Below are positions 1-8,156 of a DNA stretch of 64,000 nucleotides, piece after piece. The position numbers and the translations under genes were made by a program. The stretch is from an uncultured Prevotellaceae bacterium (GTDB taxonomy: Bacteria > Bacteroidota > Bacteroidia > Bacteroidales > Bacteroidaceae). Under the pieces are notes generated by a model that saw only the letters and a program-made list of their open reading frames with translations, had not been told where the DNA came from and made no database searches. Where the stretch lies: the NCBI GenBank assembly GCA_900315455.1, contig OMZE01000018.1, positions 1 to 64,000 of the forward strand. Direction: 5' to 3'. Within the stretch, counting starts at the first letter, position 1, and every line of letters starts with the position of its first letter.

Positions 1-274
1 AGACTTCGGCAAGACCACTTATGACGTGCGTCTGAACGACGGCACCGAGGTGGATTTCGACTCCAAGGGCACATGGGACAAAGTAGACTGCGGCTTCAGT
101 GCCGTCCCCGCCCAACTCGTTCCCACAGCCATCGCCAACTATGTGAAAGCCAACTACGCAGGTGCCACAATCGTGAAAATCGACAAGGAGCGCCATGGAT
201 ATGACATCGAACTGTCGAACGACCTCGAGTTGAAGTTCAACAAACAGGGTCAACTCATCGGCATCGACGACTGA
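1..274 (+). CDS. PepSY-like (DUF2874-type) protein, 3' end only
   Basis: The reading frame is open from base 2, so the gene begins upstream of the window. About 90 residues are visible. They alternate short beta strands with one helix (around 'LVPTAIANYVKANY') and end in 'KFNKQGQLIGIDD'. This matches the putative beta-lactamase-inhibitor-like PepSY domain common in secreted Bacteroidota proteins, usually present as two tandem copies after a signal peptide. Function is not established; the family is periplasmic or exported. The gene is followed directly by a strong terminator. The family call rests on fold pattern and is fairly sure; the N-terminus cannot be judged. Confidence 0.7.
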   Translation, partial: DFGKTTYDVRLNDGTEVDFDSKGTWDKVDCGFSAVPAQLVPTAIANYVKANYAGATIVKIDKERHGYDIELSNDLELKFNKQGQLIGIDD

Positions 275-295
275 CCAAGCATTTTGAGCAATCTG

Positions 296-329
296 ACACT
301 GCACCGGGAGACCGGTGCAGTGTTTTTTG
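296..329 (+). terminator. Rho-independent terminator
   Basis: An 11-bp perfect stem (cactgcaccgg / ccggtgcagtg) with a GAGA loop is followed by six T residues. It sits 22 bp after the stop codon of the PepSY-like gene. Confidence 0.9.
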
Positions 330-614
330 TTTGCGGGGGGCTTCTTTTGGTCGCGATGAAATCGCGACATACGGTAAACCTTAAACTCTGGGCCGTGATG
401 GTCATGAGAACAAGAAGGCGAAGGGAATTATAAGGAGATGGAAATGACGAATAGAGGTAGAAGGGGTGTGGGTTACTGTGATACAGCAACAAACGGGACA
501 GGAAGGACTTTTGGGGTTTACTTCACAATCCGCTCCTGCGTCTTGATCTGTAATCTGGAAAAACGAATCAAAAACTCCGTTCCTGCAATCTGCGTCCCTT
601 CGATCAGTTTTCGG
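330..614. other. intergenic stretch without a recognisable gene
   Basis: This gap lies between the terminator and the 3' end of the LicD gene. Two short open frames cross it on opposite strands, but neither has a family-like composition or a plausible promoter. I see nothing else here. Confidence 0.5.
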
Positions 615-1544
615 TCACCGCTTTTTCATCAGACGGGTGAACAATGACTTGCGGTAGTTGCGCCTCACTTCAGGCAAGAGTTCACGATAACTGTGGTCGG
701 GGTCGAGGATGAGTTGACCATGATTCGTCTTCGCCATCACGGGAGTCATGTAGTTGTCGCCATACTGTAAACGCAAGAACTGGTCGTATCCCTGGGGAAC
801 CGGCACTTTCAGGTGCTCGAAATCCATCCATACCGTAGAGTCGAAAAGGTGCTTGGGGAATATCAGACGCAGACCGTCGATGCCCAACTGCGCCACCTGG
901 TCGCTGTCGTCCCACGAATGCGAGCGGAAAAGGTCTTCCACAGGTTTAAACAACTCGTAAAAGCCCTCACGGCGAACCTTCCTGCGCCATTTGTATTTGC
1001 GGAACAGCAGTCCGAAACGCCCCGACACCAATATGGGATAGTCGATGCTCTTCAGGTATTTCATGCGCTTATTGGCCCTTCGCAGGATATCCTGGCGCTC
1101 CGCCTCATCGTCGGCAAGTCCTTCGAAGGCGAAGATATCAATAAAGATTCCTTGGTTGAACGGACGCCAGGCATCGCTCGGACGAATGGCAGCGGTGTCG
1201 CTGCGCCGCAACTGGGCGTGACCACGTGGATAATGCTTATCGGTCTTTGCCGTCTGAAAGAAATAAGGCTCCTGAAAGACTTGTGGGGCGATGGCCTGCA
1301 ACTTGTCGTAGTCGGGACGCGGCATACACACATCGATATCATCGTCCCAAGGGATATAACCGTGGTGCCGCACGGCGCCTAGCATGGTGCCGCCGTCGCA
1401 CCAGAGCCGGAGCCCATGCTCTTGGCACACATCTATCAGTCGTTTGAACATATCGAGTTGTATGTTCCACACTCGTTTCATTTCCGCGGATATCAGATAT
1501 CCGTCGCGTGTTTCTGCCTCAGGGCTCACATAGTTGACTGTCAT
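615..1544 (-). CDS. LicD-family phosphotransferase/nucleotidyltransferase
   Basis: 309 residues. The core 'LWCDGGTMLGAVRHHGYIPW' followed by DDDID (residues 67-71) is the LicD signature, a nucleotidyltransferase fold whose Asp cluster binds metal. Family members transfer phosphocholine or similar phospho-substituents to surface glycans, so a role in decorating LPS, capsule or glycoprotein glycans is likely. The open frame reaches to 1670, but the ATG at 1544 is preferred: residues before it are not LicD-like, and a -7 box lies 52-59 bp upstream. The protein has no signal peptide and should be cytoplasmic. It is a single gene, not obviously in an operon. Substrate unknown. Confidence 0.85.
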   Translation of the reverse strand: MTVNYVSPEAETRDGYLISAEMKRVWNIQLDMFKRLIDVCQEHGLRLWCDGGTMLGAVRHHGYIPWDDDIDVCMPRPDYDKLQAIAPQVFQEPYFFQTAKTDKHYPRGHAQLRRSDTAAIRPSDAWRPFNQGIFIDIFAFEGLADDEAERQDILRRANKRMKYLKSIDYPILVSGRFGLLFRKYKWRRKVRREGFYELFKPVEDLFRSHSWDDSDQVAQLGIDGLRLIFPKHLFDSTVWMDFEHLKVPVPQGYDQFLRLQYGDNYMTPVMAKTNHGQLILDPDHSYRELLPEVRRNYRKSLFTRLMKKR

Positions 1545-1595
1545 AAAATTACATCGTGAATGATTAGTGGCGTTGTAAAGGTATGATATGAAGTG

Positions 1596-1603
1596 CAAAG
1601 ATA
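1596..1603 (-). promoter_or_regulatory. -7 box for the LicD gene
   Basis: On the minus strand this reads TATCTTTG, matching the Bacteroidota -7 consensus TAnnTTTG. No clear -33 TTTG was seen at the expected distance. Confidence 0.55.
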
Positions 1604-1662
1604 AAGTAATAATCGAAACGAACCAAGTATTAGACCATATTTTTAAAAAGTGACCTTCTATT

Positions 1663-1693
1663 ATTGCCAATCAGAAAAAAGTTATTATTTTTG
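1663..1693 (+). promoter_or_regulatory. promoter of the lipoprotein gene
   Basis: The -7 box TATTTTTG is at 1686-1693. A weak -33 element (ATTG, 1663-1666) lies 19 bp upstream. The box lies 26 bp before the ATG at 1720. Confidence 0.55.
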
Positions 1694-1719
1694 CGAAAGA
1701 AAACCAATTGACCATCATT

Positions 1720-2664
1720 ATGAAAACCAACAAGACCAAACTGTTTGTTACGATTTGGGGCATGCTGATTGTGACGTTGACAGCCAACTGCAGTGACAAG
1801 AAGCCTGTAGGGAGTGCTGATACCACAGAAGCATCTGCCACAACAGAAAGCGTTATCGATGTGGGTGCTCCACCATTCAAGAAATTCGTGGTGGTGACCA
1901 CCTCAGACGAAGGACTCTACAAGGAGGCTGACACCAACAGCCCCCTCTTGATGCGCTGGATAGAGTCGGATTGCGAGAGTGACTACTGCCAGAACATATA
2001 CCAGTGGTCGGACCAACCCGCCAAACCGGGGTTCGAGGTAAGCACGGATATCATGACTTCGGAAGGCAGGGTCTTTCCCGTGCTCGACGAGAAAGGCAAC
2101 TTCTATAAGGTATGCACCCTCAGCCAATGGTGCGATATAGAGAGCGCTTATATCCTCAAAGCCAGTGTCGAAGACATCGAGAGTGCAGCCATCAAAGCCG
2201 ATATGCTGGAATCGGAGGACAATTACTACAATTGCCGTGTGGTGAAGGACGGCAAGTACAAGGACATCGTCTTTATTGATGGGTATGACGAACTCGAAGG
2301 AGAGACGCTACAAGTGGGCATGCTGAAAGACGGTGTCGTGGTCACCCCGACAGTTTATGACATCGTCTGTAATCTGGACACTGAACAGAAAGAAGATATT
2401 ACCATAGTAGAAACGAAGGGTCATCACTTTGCCTCCGACGGTAGCGTCGAAAATACCGATGACCACTTCCTCCTCAAATTCAACAAGAGCGTGGCAACGA
2501 CTGCCGATGGCGACGACTCCTATCGACTCGACCTGAAGAAACTCAGCGCGGAGCAGATAGCAATGATTGTGGACACGGTGACAAAGAAAAAGCCTGAAGT
2601 CGTGAGTTGCATGTACCATTTCCCCGCTATGGGACTGGAGGTTTTCTATTACAAGGCAAAGTGA
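1720..2664 (+). CDS. secreted lipoprotein of unknown function
   Basis: 314 residues. The N-terminus is Lys-rich, then hydrophobic, and ends in LTANC (Cys24). This is a lipobox with an atypical Asn at -1, so lipid attachment is likely but not certain. A Thr/Ala/Ser-rich linker follows. The body is acidic, with paired cysteines ('CESDYC', 'CTLSQWC') and mixed alpha/beta content. I do not recognise a family. The ATG at 1720 was chosen over an upstream TTG in the same frame because it begins a canonical signal peptide and follows the promoter at the usual distance. The gene is monocistronic between its promoter and a bidirectional terminator. It is probably a periplasmic or surface protein. Confidence 0.75.
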   Translation: MKTNKTKLFVTIWGMLIVTLTANCSDKKPVGSADTTEASATTESVIDVGAPPFKKFVVVTTSDEGLYKEADTNSPLLMRWIESDCESDYCQNIYQWSDQPAKPGFEVSTDIMTSEGRVFPVLDEKGNFYKVCTLSQWCDIESAYILKASVEDIESAAIKADMLESEDNYYNCRVVKDGKYKDIVFIDGYDELEGETLQVGMLKDGVVVTPTVYDIVCNLDTEQKEDITIVETKGHHFASDGSVENTDDHFLLKFNKSVATTADGDDSYRLDLKKLSAEQIAMIVDTVTKKKPEVVSCMYHFPAMGLEVFYYKAK

Positions 2665-2675
2665 TTCAGAAAACG

Positions 2676-2714
2676 AAAATCCCCGGAAGCCATCCATGCT
2701 TCCGGGGATTTTTG
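2676..2714. terminator. bidirectional terminator between convergent genes
   Basis: A long stem (aaaatccccggaag / cttccggggattttt) closes a 9-nt loop and has A-rich and T-rich flanks. It can therefore stop transcription of both the lipoprotein gene (+) and the DUF169 gene (-). Confidence 0.9.
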
Positions 2715-2721
2715 TTGTTGC

Positions 2722-3432
2722 TCACTCCTCCATCCTTCTCTTTATTTTCTCCCAGGCATGGGAATCGAAGAGGAAACAGTCTCTCATACTCTCTGTCATC
2801 TGAACGAAACGGCTGAAAGGGATGGTGAAACTCAACTCATTTCGTCCGACCCAAGGACGTACCGATGGGTCGAAAAGTCCGATGAAACAACGATGGCCTT
2901 GTTTCTCATTCTCTACCACTGTCATGGAAACCACTGTGCTGCATCCCGACCCGAACAGCGACACCACGGCATCGGGTTGGTTGGTGTCGTAGAAAGCCCA
3001 TCCGCACAAGCCCGACAACATATCGGGTGTGGCAAAGAACAGCACTCCTTCCATTTGCGTGAAAGACGATGCCTGGTCTATCCTGACGAAGTTGAGATAT
3101 GGTTTCTCTGCCCTCTTCATTCCAAGTTGCTGGATGTAGTCGGTCACCATCTCCGGAGTCTTCTTGTATTTCTCCTTCAACGACACAAAGGCAGGCACCC
3201 GCTCTGGCATATCGGAAAAGCCAGTATAGAGTTTTCCGCCGCCACAGCCGATGACATCCACGCTGAGACTGACGGGTGTCCCCTCTCTGGCTGCTTGCAG
3301 ACCCTTGAAAAAGCAACCTCCTATCTTTTCTGTTTTTGCCACTGGCTGGTCACTGTATCCAAACAACAGAGGCAATGGTGCCTGGATGCCAAACGCCTCT
3401 TGATAATTGCTGATAAACTCCTGTATCTCCAT
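2722..3432 (-). CDS. DUF169 domain protein
   Basis: 236 residues, soluble, no signal peptide. The whole length resembles the DUF169 family: an N-terminal segment with 'PLPLLFGYSDQPVA', then a Cys-containing stretch ('GGCFFKGLQAAREG', 'VIGCGGGKLYTGF') and a conserved 'LCGWAFYD...GSGCSTVV' region. Family members are cytoplasmic and of unknown biochemical role; the conserved Cys and Gly residues suggest cofactor or metal binding, which is inference. The gene is monocistronic with its own full promoter and ends at the shared bidirectional terminator. Confidence 0.8.
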   Translation of the reverse strand: MEIQEFISNYQEAFGIQAPLPLLFGYSDQPVAKTEKIGGCFFKGLQAAREGTPVSLSVDVIGCGGGKLYTGFSDMPERVPAFVSLKEKYKKTPEMVTDYIQQLGMKRAEKPYLNFVRIDQASSFTQMEGVLFFATPDMLSGLCGWAFYDTNQPDAVVSLFGSGCSTVVSMTVVENEKQGHRCFIGLFDPSVRPWVGRNELSFTIPFSRFVQMTESMRDCFLFDSHAWEKIKRRMEE

Positions 3433-3460
3433 ATGTTTTTGGGGTAAGTTGAACTTATTG

Positions 3461-3492
3461 CAAAGATAGTGAATAGTCTCGAATTATCCAAA
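3461..3492 (-). promoter_or_regulatory. promoter of the DUF169 gene
   Basis: On the minus strand, the -33 TTTG (3489-3492) and the -7 TATCTTTG (3461-3468) are separated by 20 bp, a canonical Bacteroidota promoter. It starts 29 bp upstream of the ATG. Confidence 0.75.
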
Positions 3493-3531
3493 TAAATCAG
3501 TAGCAGAGGGTGGAAAACCTGAGGTCACGTA

Positions 3532-6500
3532 TCAATAGACTTCCAATTCATAAATGCGTGCGGCACCGCCCGTGCCCTGTTCAGGAGAAACGACATAGAG
3601 GCGAACATACCTGACGGTGGCAGGTGTGAACGAGCGTGCCACGCTGTTGTTGCGATTGCCGTCGAACATATCGAGAGTCACCCACTCCTCGGTTTCACTG
3701 TTACGTCCTTGCAAGAGACAAGTGCGGGTGATATAGGAGAAATCCTCTGCCCCGGCATTTAGTACACGCCATTTGCTGACAACGGTAGGTTTGCCCAGGT
3801 CGAAAGTCACATGGTTGGGTGAAGGTTTCACGTCACACCATTTCGTGTCAGGATTGCCGTCGGTCAGGTTCACGGCTTTTTCATTCTCGTTGGTCTCTCC
3901 TGTGACCGTTGTTATCCTCGCGTTCTTGAGCAGATTAGGGCCATCCTCTTCCTCGTCAATACCTTCGCGCGTGTTTTCCCTCAATGAAGTTTCAAACATT
4001 TCAGAGGCCGGACACAAATCATCTTCATCATTCGCCAGCGAAGCGGCAAAGACCACGATGTGCGCATCATCAGGCAATATGATTTCCCGGGCATCCTTGG
4101 GCAAATCAACCTTTATCTTGAACATGTAAGTAAACTCATACGGTTCGTCGGCACCCGAAGAGTGGCGGTGAGTTCCCACGTATGCCACCTGAGCATCTTT
4201 GAGGAATCCTTCTGTTTGCCCATCGTGGCCCCATTGCCCTATAAAGCCGCTATAGAAAGGTATGGTGCACGACTGTCTGCTCCCACCTACAACGAAGTCG
4301 CCCTTCCTGTCGCCTTTGTCGGAAGCGGCAAGGAGATACAGATGCCTGTATGACTTATCGGATGGCAAAGAAAGCCGCTGCCCCTTGCAACTCGTACCAT
4401 TAAGTCCGTCGGCTTCACCGAAGCGAAAACGGATTCCATCTACCGTGATGCCATCATTGGGCAGCAATTCGGCAGCATAACTGTAACCGCCTTCGAAATT
4501 AGCAGAAGAACGAAACTCGTTGTAACTGAAGCATTTCCGGTCATGAGGAAGCACAATGGGCTGCACATCGACAGTCGTCGCCTCCTGCTTGTCGAGAGTC
4601 ACCTTGTAAGTTTTGAGGCTGTTGGCCTTCACATCCACCACCAACTGCGCCCCCTGGAAAACAGCATTGCCGATAGTCTTTTCTGTTCCGTCGGTCTCCA
4701 CTGCCTTCACGATAGCCGAAGCAAACGTGAGCCGTGCTTTCTGGGCTTGTTGGCCACCCACCTCATACACACGCACCACATACTCATTGTCGGTTTCGGC
4801 CTGCTTCAGCGCACGTACCATCACATTGTCGTTGTCGGAACTGACAAAAGAAAACGACGGGCCGAGCGTGCCTTTGTGCTTCGGCGTGGTGAAAGTCTTC
4901 AAAGGACTGTTGAGTTGTGTAGACCACCGTGCTGCCGCCACATTGTCGAGACCACCTTCATGCCCTACGATGCTGTAGGTGAAAACATGATGGCCGAAGT
5001 CTTGCCGTGCCTGGTAGGCGTAGGCAGCATCGGTAGAAGGCGAGTAGAGCAACGACAGGCGCAGCGTATTGTCATTGGGCTTGTCCCAACCATAGCGTGA
5101 ATCGTTGAGTATCGTCACGCCATAATCACCGCTCCGGTCGGTGAGGTCGGTCCATTCGTGCGAATAGACCTCAAAAGCCGTCTCACTGTTGTTTCCACGC
5201 TTTACATTGCCCAAGCCGATGTCGTAGGTGGCTTCCTGGTTGCTCACAGAGAGAGGAAATTCGGCTTTCAGCAGTGCATTCAGCGATTTCCAGTCTACCA
5301 CATTCTCAAAGTCGATGCGGCGGCACTGTCCTCCTTCGTAGAGGTGTATACGCTGCACCATCTCCGAATCGCCATATCGTTTCCGAATGTGGAGGGTCTT
5401 ACGCAGCAGTCCCACCGAAGCGGTCACCTCCACATCGTCATGGATGGGTTTCGCCTCTTTGTCGAGCGTGGCTTTCTGCACCTCCCACGCCGGCCAGCGC
5501 GGTGAATGGCAGTCGTCGAGCACAACCAGCCGGATGCTCTTTCCTGGAGCCACGAGTTCTTTCTGGTATTGTTTGTCGAAAACAGACACCACGTCGCCAT
5601 GACTGTCAACCTCCAGACGGTATTGGGAATTCTCTATCGAATGCGATGCCGAGGTGGTGGCAGCATGGCCCTGTGCGGGACGAAGACTGTAGACAGACAA
5701 GCCCACCGACGGCACACTGGCATCGAAAAGCAGATGCCTGCTGCCATTCTTCTCTACGACCTGCGACAGCACTTTTCTGCCGTCGTGTGTGGTGACCTGA
5801 TAGTTTCTGGTGTCGTTGAGTTCGACGTCGGCAATGGCGTTGACGGGGAACGCCTCGTTGTTGTAGACCACTACAGGCACCCCTTTCACGCGGGTGTCCA
5901 TCCTGCCCACGACACCACTGGCGCTATGGGTGAGCACGTGAGAGAAATCCTTGAGCGAGAGCAGTTCATCGTTCCAAGAAAACTCATAGGCCCTTGGGAT
6001 GGAGGTGCCGGTGAGGTCGTCATGAAACTGATGCCAGATGACACGCTTCCAGGCGTCGGTGAGTAGTTGCGACGGGTATGCCGACACCCCGAGCCAATCG
6101 GCCATTACCGCCATGCGCTCGGCAGCATCGCCCAAGTGCTCGTTCTGGCGGTTGTAGAGTTTCATGGCGGCTTGCGAGGTGTAACAGCCGTTGCCATGCA
6201 GGTCCATCGTCAGTTCACCGTCGAAGACCGGCAGTTCGGAATGATTCTCATAGGGCAGGAAATCCTTGTAGAGTTGGTCGCTGGCAGCACTGACAATAGT
6301 GATGGGGCCCTGGCCCTTGATGCCTTTTTCTACCGCCCTCACCGACGACAGGTCTGGCGAACCGCCGGTGTCGCCGGTGCCGTAGTAATGGTAGGCGATG
6401 CCCAGCGGACTCTCGTCGGCGGCACGCAGCAGATGTTCGTTCTTCGACAAGTCCTCATCGTTCCACCGCCTGCCATAGTCGAAGCCATGAGCCATCATGA

Positions 6501-7104
6501 TGCGGCTGCCGTCGACACCCTGCCACAACCCCACAGAGAAAGGATACCGCCTGTTGCCCTCATAGAATGGTTTGGTGCGCCACACCAGTTTCTGCGAGGA
6601 AAAACCGATAAGACCGCAATGTGTGGCCAGTGTGGGGAGGGTATAGGGGAAGCCGAAGCAATCGGGCAAGAAGATGTCGGTGCCCTCGGTCCCAAATTCC
6701 CGGCGATAGAACGTCTGTCCGAGAAGCACGTTCCGTATCCACGACTCAGGAGAGCAGATGATGCTCTCGCAGGCATCCCAACTGCTGCCGGTGACATGCC
6801 ATCGCCCGGCGGCGATACATTTTTTCAATTCTTCATATTGAAGAGGGTAATACTCTTTCATCCAGGCATACTTTACACCTCCCTCGAAATTGAAGATATA
6901 ATCGGGATATTGCCTGATGAGAAACAGATTCTGGTTAAGGGTATTCTTGATGTATTCGCGGATAGTGGTTTGCACGTCCCAGTTCCATTGGGTATCCAGG
7001 TGGGCATCGGCCACGAGATACACTTTCTTGTTTTTTTCCTGTCCACAGACGGGTGAAACAAACATGGCGAAGACAGCAAGGATGATGAAGAACGATTTTT
7101 TCAT
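3532..7104 (-). CDS. GH38 alpha-mannosidase with C-terminal F5/8-type (discoidin) domain
   Basis: 1190 residues, exported (signal peptide about 1-21). The catalytic domain begins at once with 'DAHLDTQWNWD' (His35 and Asp37, zinc ligands of GH38). The family nucleophile motif 'LPDCFGFP' follows with Asp148. The middle (about 400-870) is the usual GH38 beta-sandwich region. A discoidin-like carbohydrate-binding domain occupies about 1055-1190 ('NLTDGNPDTKWCD...VRYVRLYV'). The enzyme should hydrolyse terminal alpha-mannose in the periplasm or at the surface. It is the last gene of the GH31/SusF-like operon, 126 bp after the preceding gene with a hairpin in the gap. Family call secure; linkage specificity not predictable. 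Confidence 0.93.
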   Translation of the reverse strand: MKKSFFIILAVFAMFVSPVCGQEKNKKVYLVADAHLDTQWNWDVQTTIREYIKNTLNQNLFLIRQYPDYIFNFEGGVKYAWMKEYYPLQYEELKKCIAAGRWHVTGSSWDACESIICSPESWIRNVLLGQTFYRREFGTEGTDIFLPDCFGFPYTLPTLATHCGLIGFSSQKLVWRTKPFYEGNRRYPFSVGLWQGVDGSRIMMAHGFDYGRRWNDEDLSKNEHLLRAADESPLGIAYHYYGTGDTGGSPDLSSVRAVEKGIKGQGPITIVSAASDQLYKDFLPYENHSELPVFDGELTMDLHGNGCYTSQAAMKLYNRQNEHLGDAAERMAVMADWLGVSAYPSQLLTDAWKRVIWHQFHDDLTGTSIPRAYEFSWNDELLSLKDFSHVLTHSASGVVGRMDTRVKGVPVVVYNNEAFPVNAIADVELNDTRNYQVTTHDGRKVLSQVVEKNGSRHLLFDASVPSVGLSVYSLRPAQGHAATTSASHSIENSQYRLEVDSHGDVVSVFDKQYQKELVAPGKSIRLVVLDDCHSPRWPAWEVQKATLDKEAKPIHDDVEVTASVGLLRKTLHIRKRYGDSEMVQRIHLYEGGQCRRIDFENVVDWKSLNALLKAEFPLSVSNQEATYDIGLGNVKRGNNSETAFEVYSHEWTDLTDRSGDYGVTILNDSRYGWDKPNDNTLRLSLLYSPSTDAAYAYQARQDFGHHVFTYSIVGHEGGLDNVAAARWSTQLNSPLKTFTTPKHKGTLGPSFSFVSSDNDNVMVRALKQAETDNEYVVRVYEVGGQQAQKARLTFASAIVKAVETDGTEKTIGNAVFQGAQLVVDVKANSLKTYKVTLDKQEATTVDVQPIVLPHDRKCFSYNEFRSSANFEGGYSYAAELLPNDGITVDGIRFRFGEADGLNGTSCKGQRLSLPSDKSYRHLYLLAASDKGDRKGDFVVGGSRQSCTIPFYSGFIGQWGHDGQTEGFLKDAQVAYVGTHRHSSGADEPYEFTYMFKIKVDLPKDAREIILPDDAHIVVFAASLANDEDDLCPASEMFETSLRENTREGIDEEEDGPNLLKNARITTVTGETNENEKAVNLTDGNPDTKWCDVKPSPNHVTFDLGKPTVVSKWRVLNAGAEDFSYITRTCLLQGRNSETEEWVTLDMFDGNRNNSVARSFTPATVRYVRLYVVSPEQGTGGAARIYELEVY

Positions 7105-7172
7105 GATGGTTGAAGAATTACTGATTTCTTGTTGATAATGTTAGCAGACACTTTTTCCGCACTCGCGCGACA

Positions 7173-7206
7173 CCTTCTGCCATCGGCAATATGCCAATGG
7201 CGAAGG
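7173..7206 (-). other. intercistronic hairpin before the GH38 gene
   Basis: The outer stem ccttc(t)gccat / atggcgaagg encloses an inner stem ggca / tgcc. No T-run follows on the minus strand, so it looks more like an mRNA-stabilising or processing hairpin than a terminator. It lies in the only long gap of the seven-gene operon. Confidence 0.45.
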
Positions 7207-7230
7207 AGTCTGCAAGTGATGCTATTCTTG

Positions 7231-8145
7231 TTATCGCTGAATGACTTTGCGCACACTGCCGTCGGGCATTCTCACCAGGTTAAGACCACGGCGGAGCCCT
7301 TGAATCCTGCAACCGTTGACATCATAGATTTCTGCAGGTCCGACACACTCCGCATTCCATATTTCTTCTACAGCCGTGGAAGAAGGAGCGCCGAAAGCAG
7401 ATATCAGTTCGGCCTGGATGGTTTCATTGAAGATATCGACGGTAATCCGATAGATGCCGTTCTGCGAGACATGCCACTTGTTGTCGGGTCCGCCAGTGCA
7501 TGCCTGTGAGGCCTGCATGATATCCTCATCCTGCACGAACGGATGGAGTTCGCGTGGTCCCCATGTCATCTGCCCCTCGAGTTTGAACCTGCCGGGCTCC
7601 ACGACATCATCGTAGACACCCAACTCGCCCGTCCAAGTGAAGAGGTATGGATTGTCGTGGTCGCGCTCAAAGGGTTGCATATTGTCGCGTTTCCACTCCA
7701 CCCTGTCGGAACCGCCGGGAATAGCGCTGCCGGCGATGAACAACTCATTCCACGGAAGCATCAACTCGCCTGTCACCTTACGGTTGTGCGTGTCGACAAG
7801 GAAGCGGTAGGTGTCTTCCTGAAAAGACACCACCCAGCCCGGTTGGCTCGCATCGGTGGTAAGGACATAGCCCAACCCATAGTTGATGAGATAGGAGTCC
7901 ACCAACTGGGGTTTCAGAAACTGCGTGGTTCCTTCCTGATAGTATTCCGTGGTCATGATTTTCAGTTCGCCGGCATTCAAGGCACCGGCAAAACGAAACT
8001 GGCCATCGGGGTGCTTGCTGAGTTTGCAGGTGCCTTCGGGCACGGCACTTCCCGTGGCCCACAGTTCCTCAAACTCCTGTGCCTGCATGCCCACTGCCGA
8101 CATGCAGAATATCAATAACAGTATATATCTTGATGTACTCATCAT
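7231..8145 (-). CDS. SusE/SusF-like glycan-binding protein with C-terminal tail domain
   Basis: 304 residues. It has a signal peptide ending near 'MQAQ' and no proper lipobox. Two tandem SusE/F-type modules are visible, each opening with the same motif: 'ELWATGSAVPEG' (about residue 28) and 'ELFIAGSAIPGG' (about 138). Each continues into a 'W...FTWTGEL' beta-sandwich. Such modules bind starch-like or other glycans at the outer membrane. About 45 C-terminal residues form a separate tail ('IYDVNGCRIQG...LNLVRMPDG'), like the sorting or cell-anchoring tails of Prevotella secreted proteins. It is a paralogue of the gene at 15792-16526, which lacks the tail. Sixth gene of the operon, 11 bp after the GH31 gene. 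Confidence 0.75.
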   Translation of the reverse strand: MMSTSRYILLLIFCMSAVGMQAQEFEELWATGSAVPEGTCKLSKHPDGQFRFAGALNAGELKIMTTEYYQEGTTQFLKPQLVDSYLINYGLGYVLTTDASQPGWVVSFQEDTYRFLVDTHNRKVTGELMLPWNELFIAGSAIPGGSDRVEWKRDNMQPFERDHDNPYLFTWTGELGVYDDVVEPGRFKLEGQMTWGPRELHPFVQDEDIMQASQACTGGPDNKWHVSQNGIYRITVDIFNETIQAELISAFGAPSSTAVEEIWNAECVGPAEIYDVNGCRIQGLRRGLNLVRMPDGSVRKVIQR

Positions 8146-8156
8146 GGCTGACTTGA

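Noticed and set aside
250-647. Short overlapping frames on both strands after the first terminator
   Set aside because: No promoter, no recognisable composition, and they overlap the terminator or the LicD 3' end.
6067-7056. 329-codon plus-strand frame opposite GH38
   Set aside because: Antisense to the GH38 catalytic domain; no family similarity, start context or promoter.
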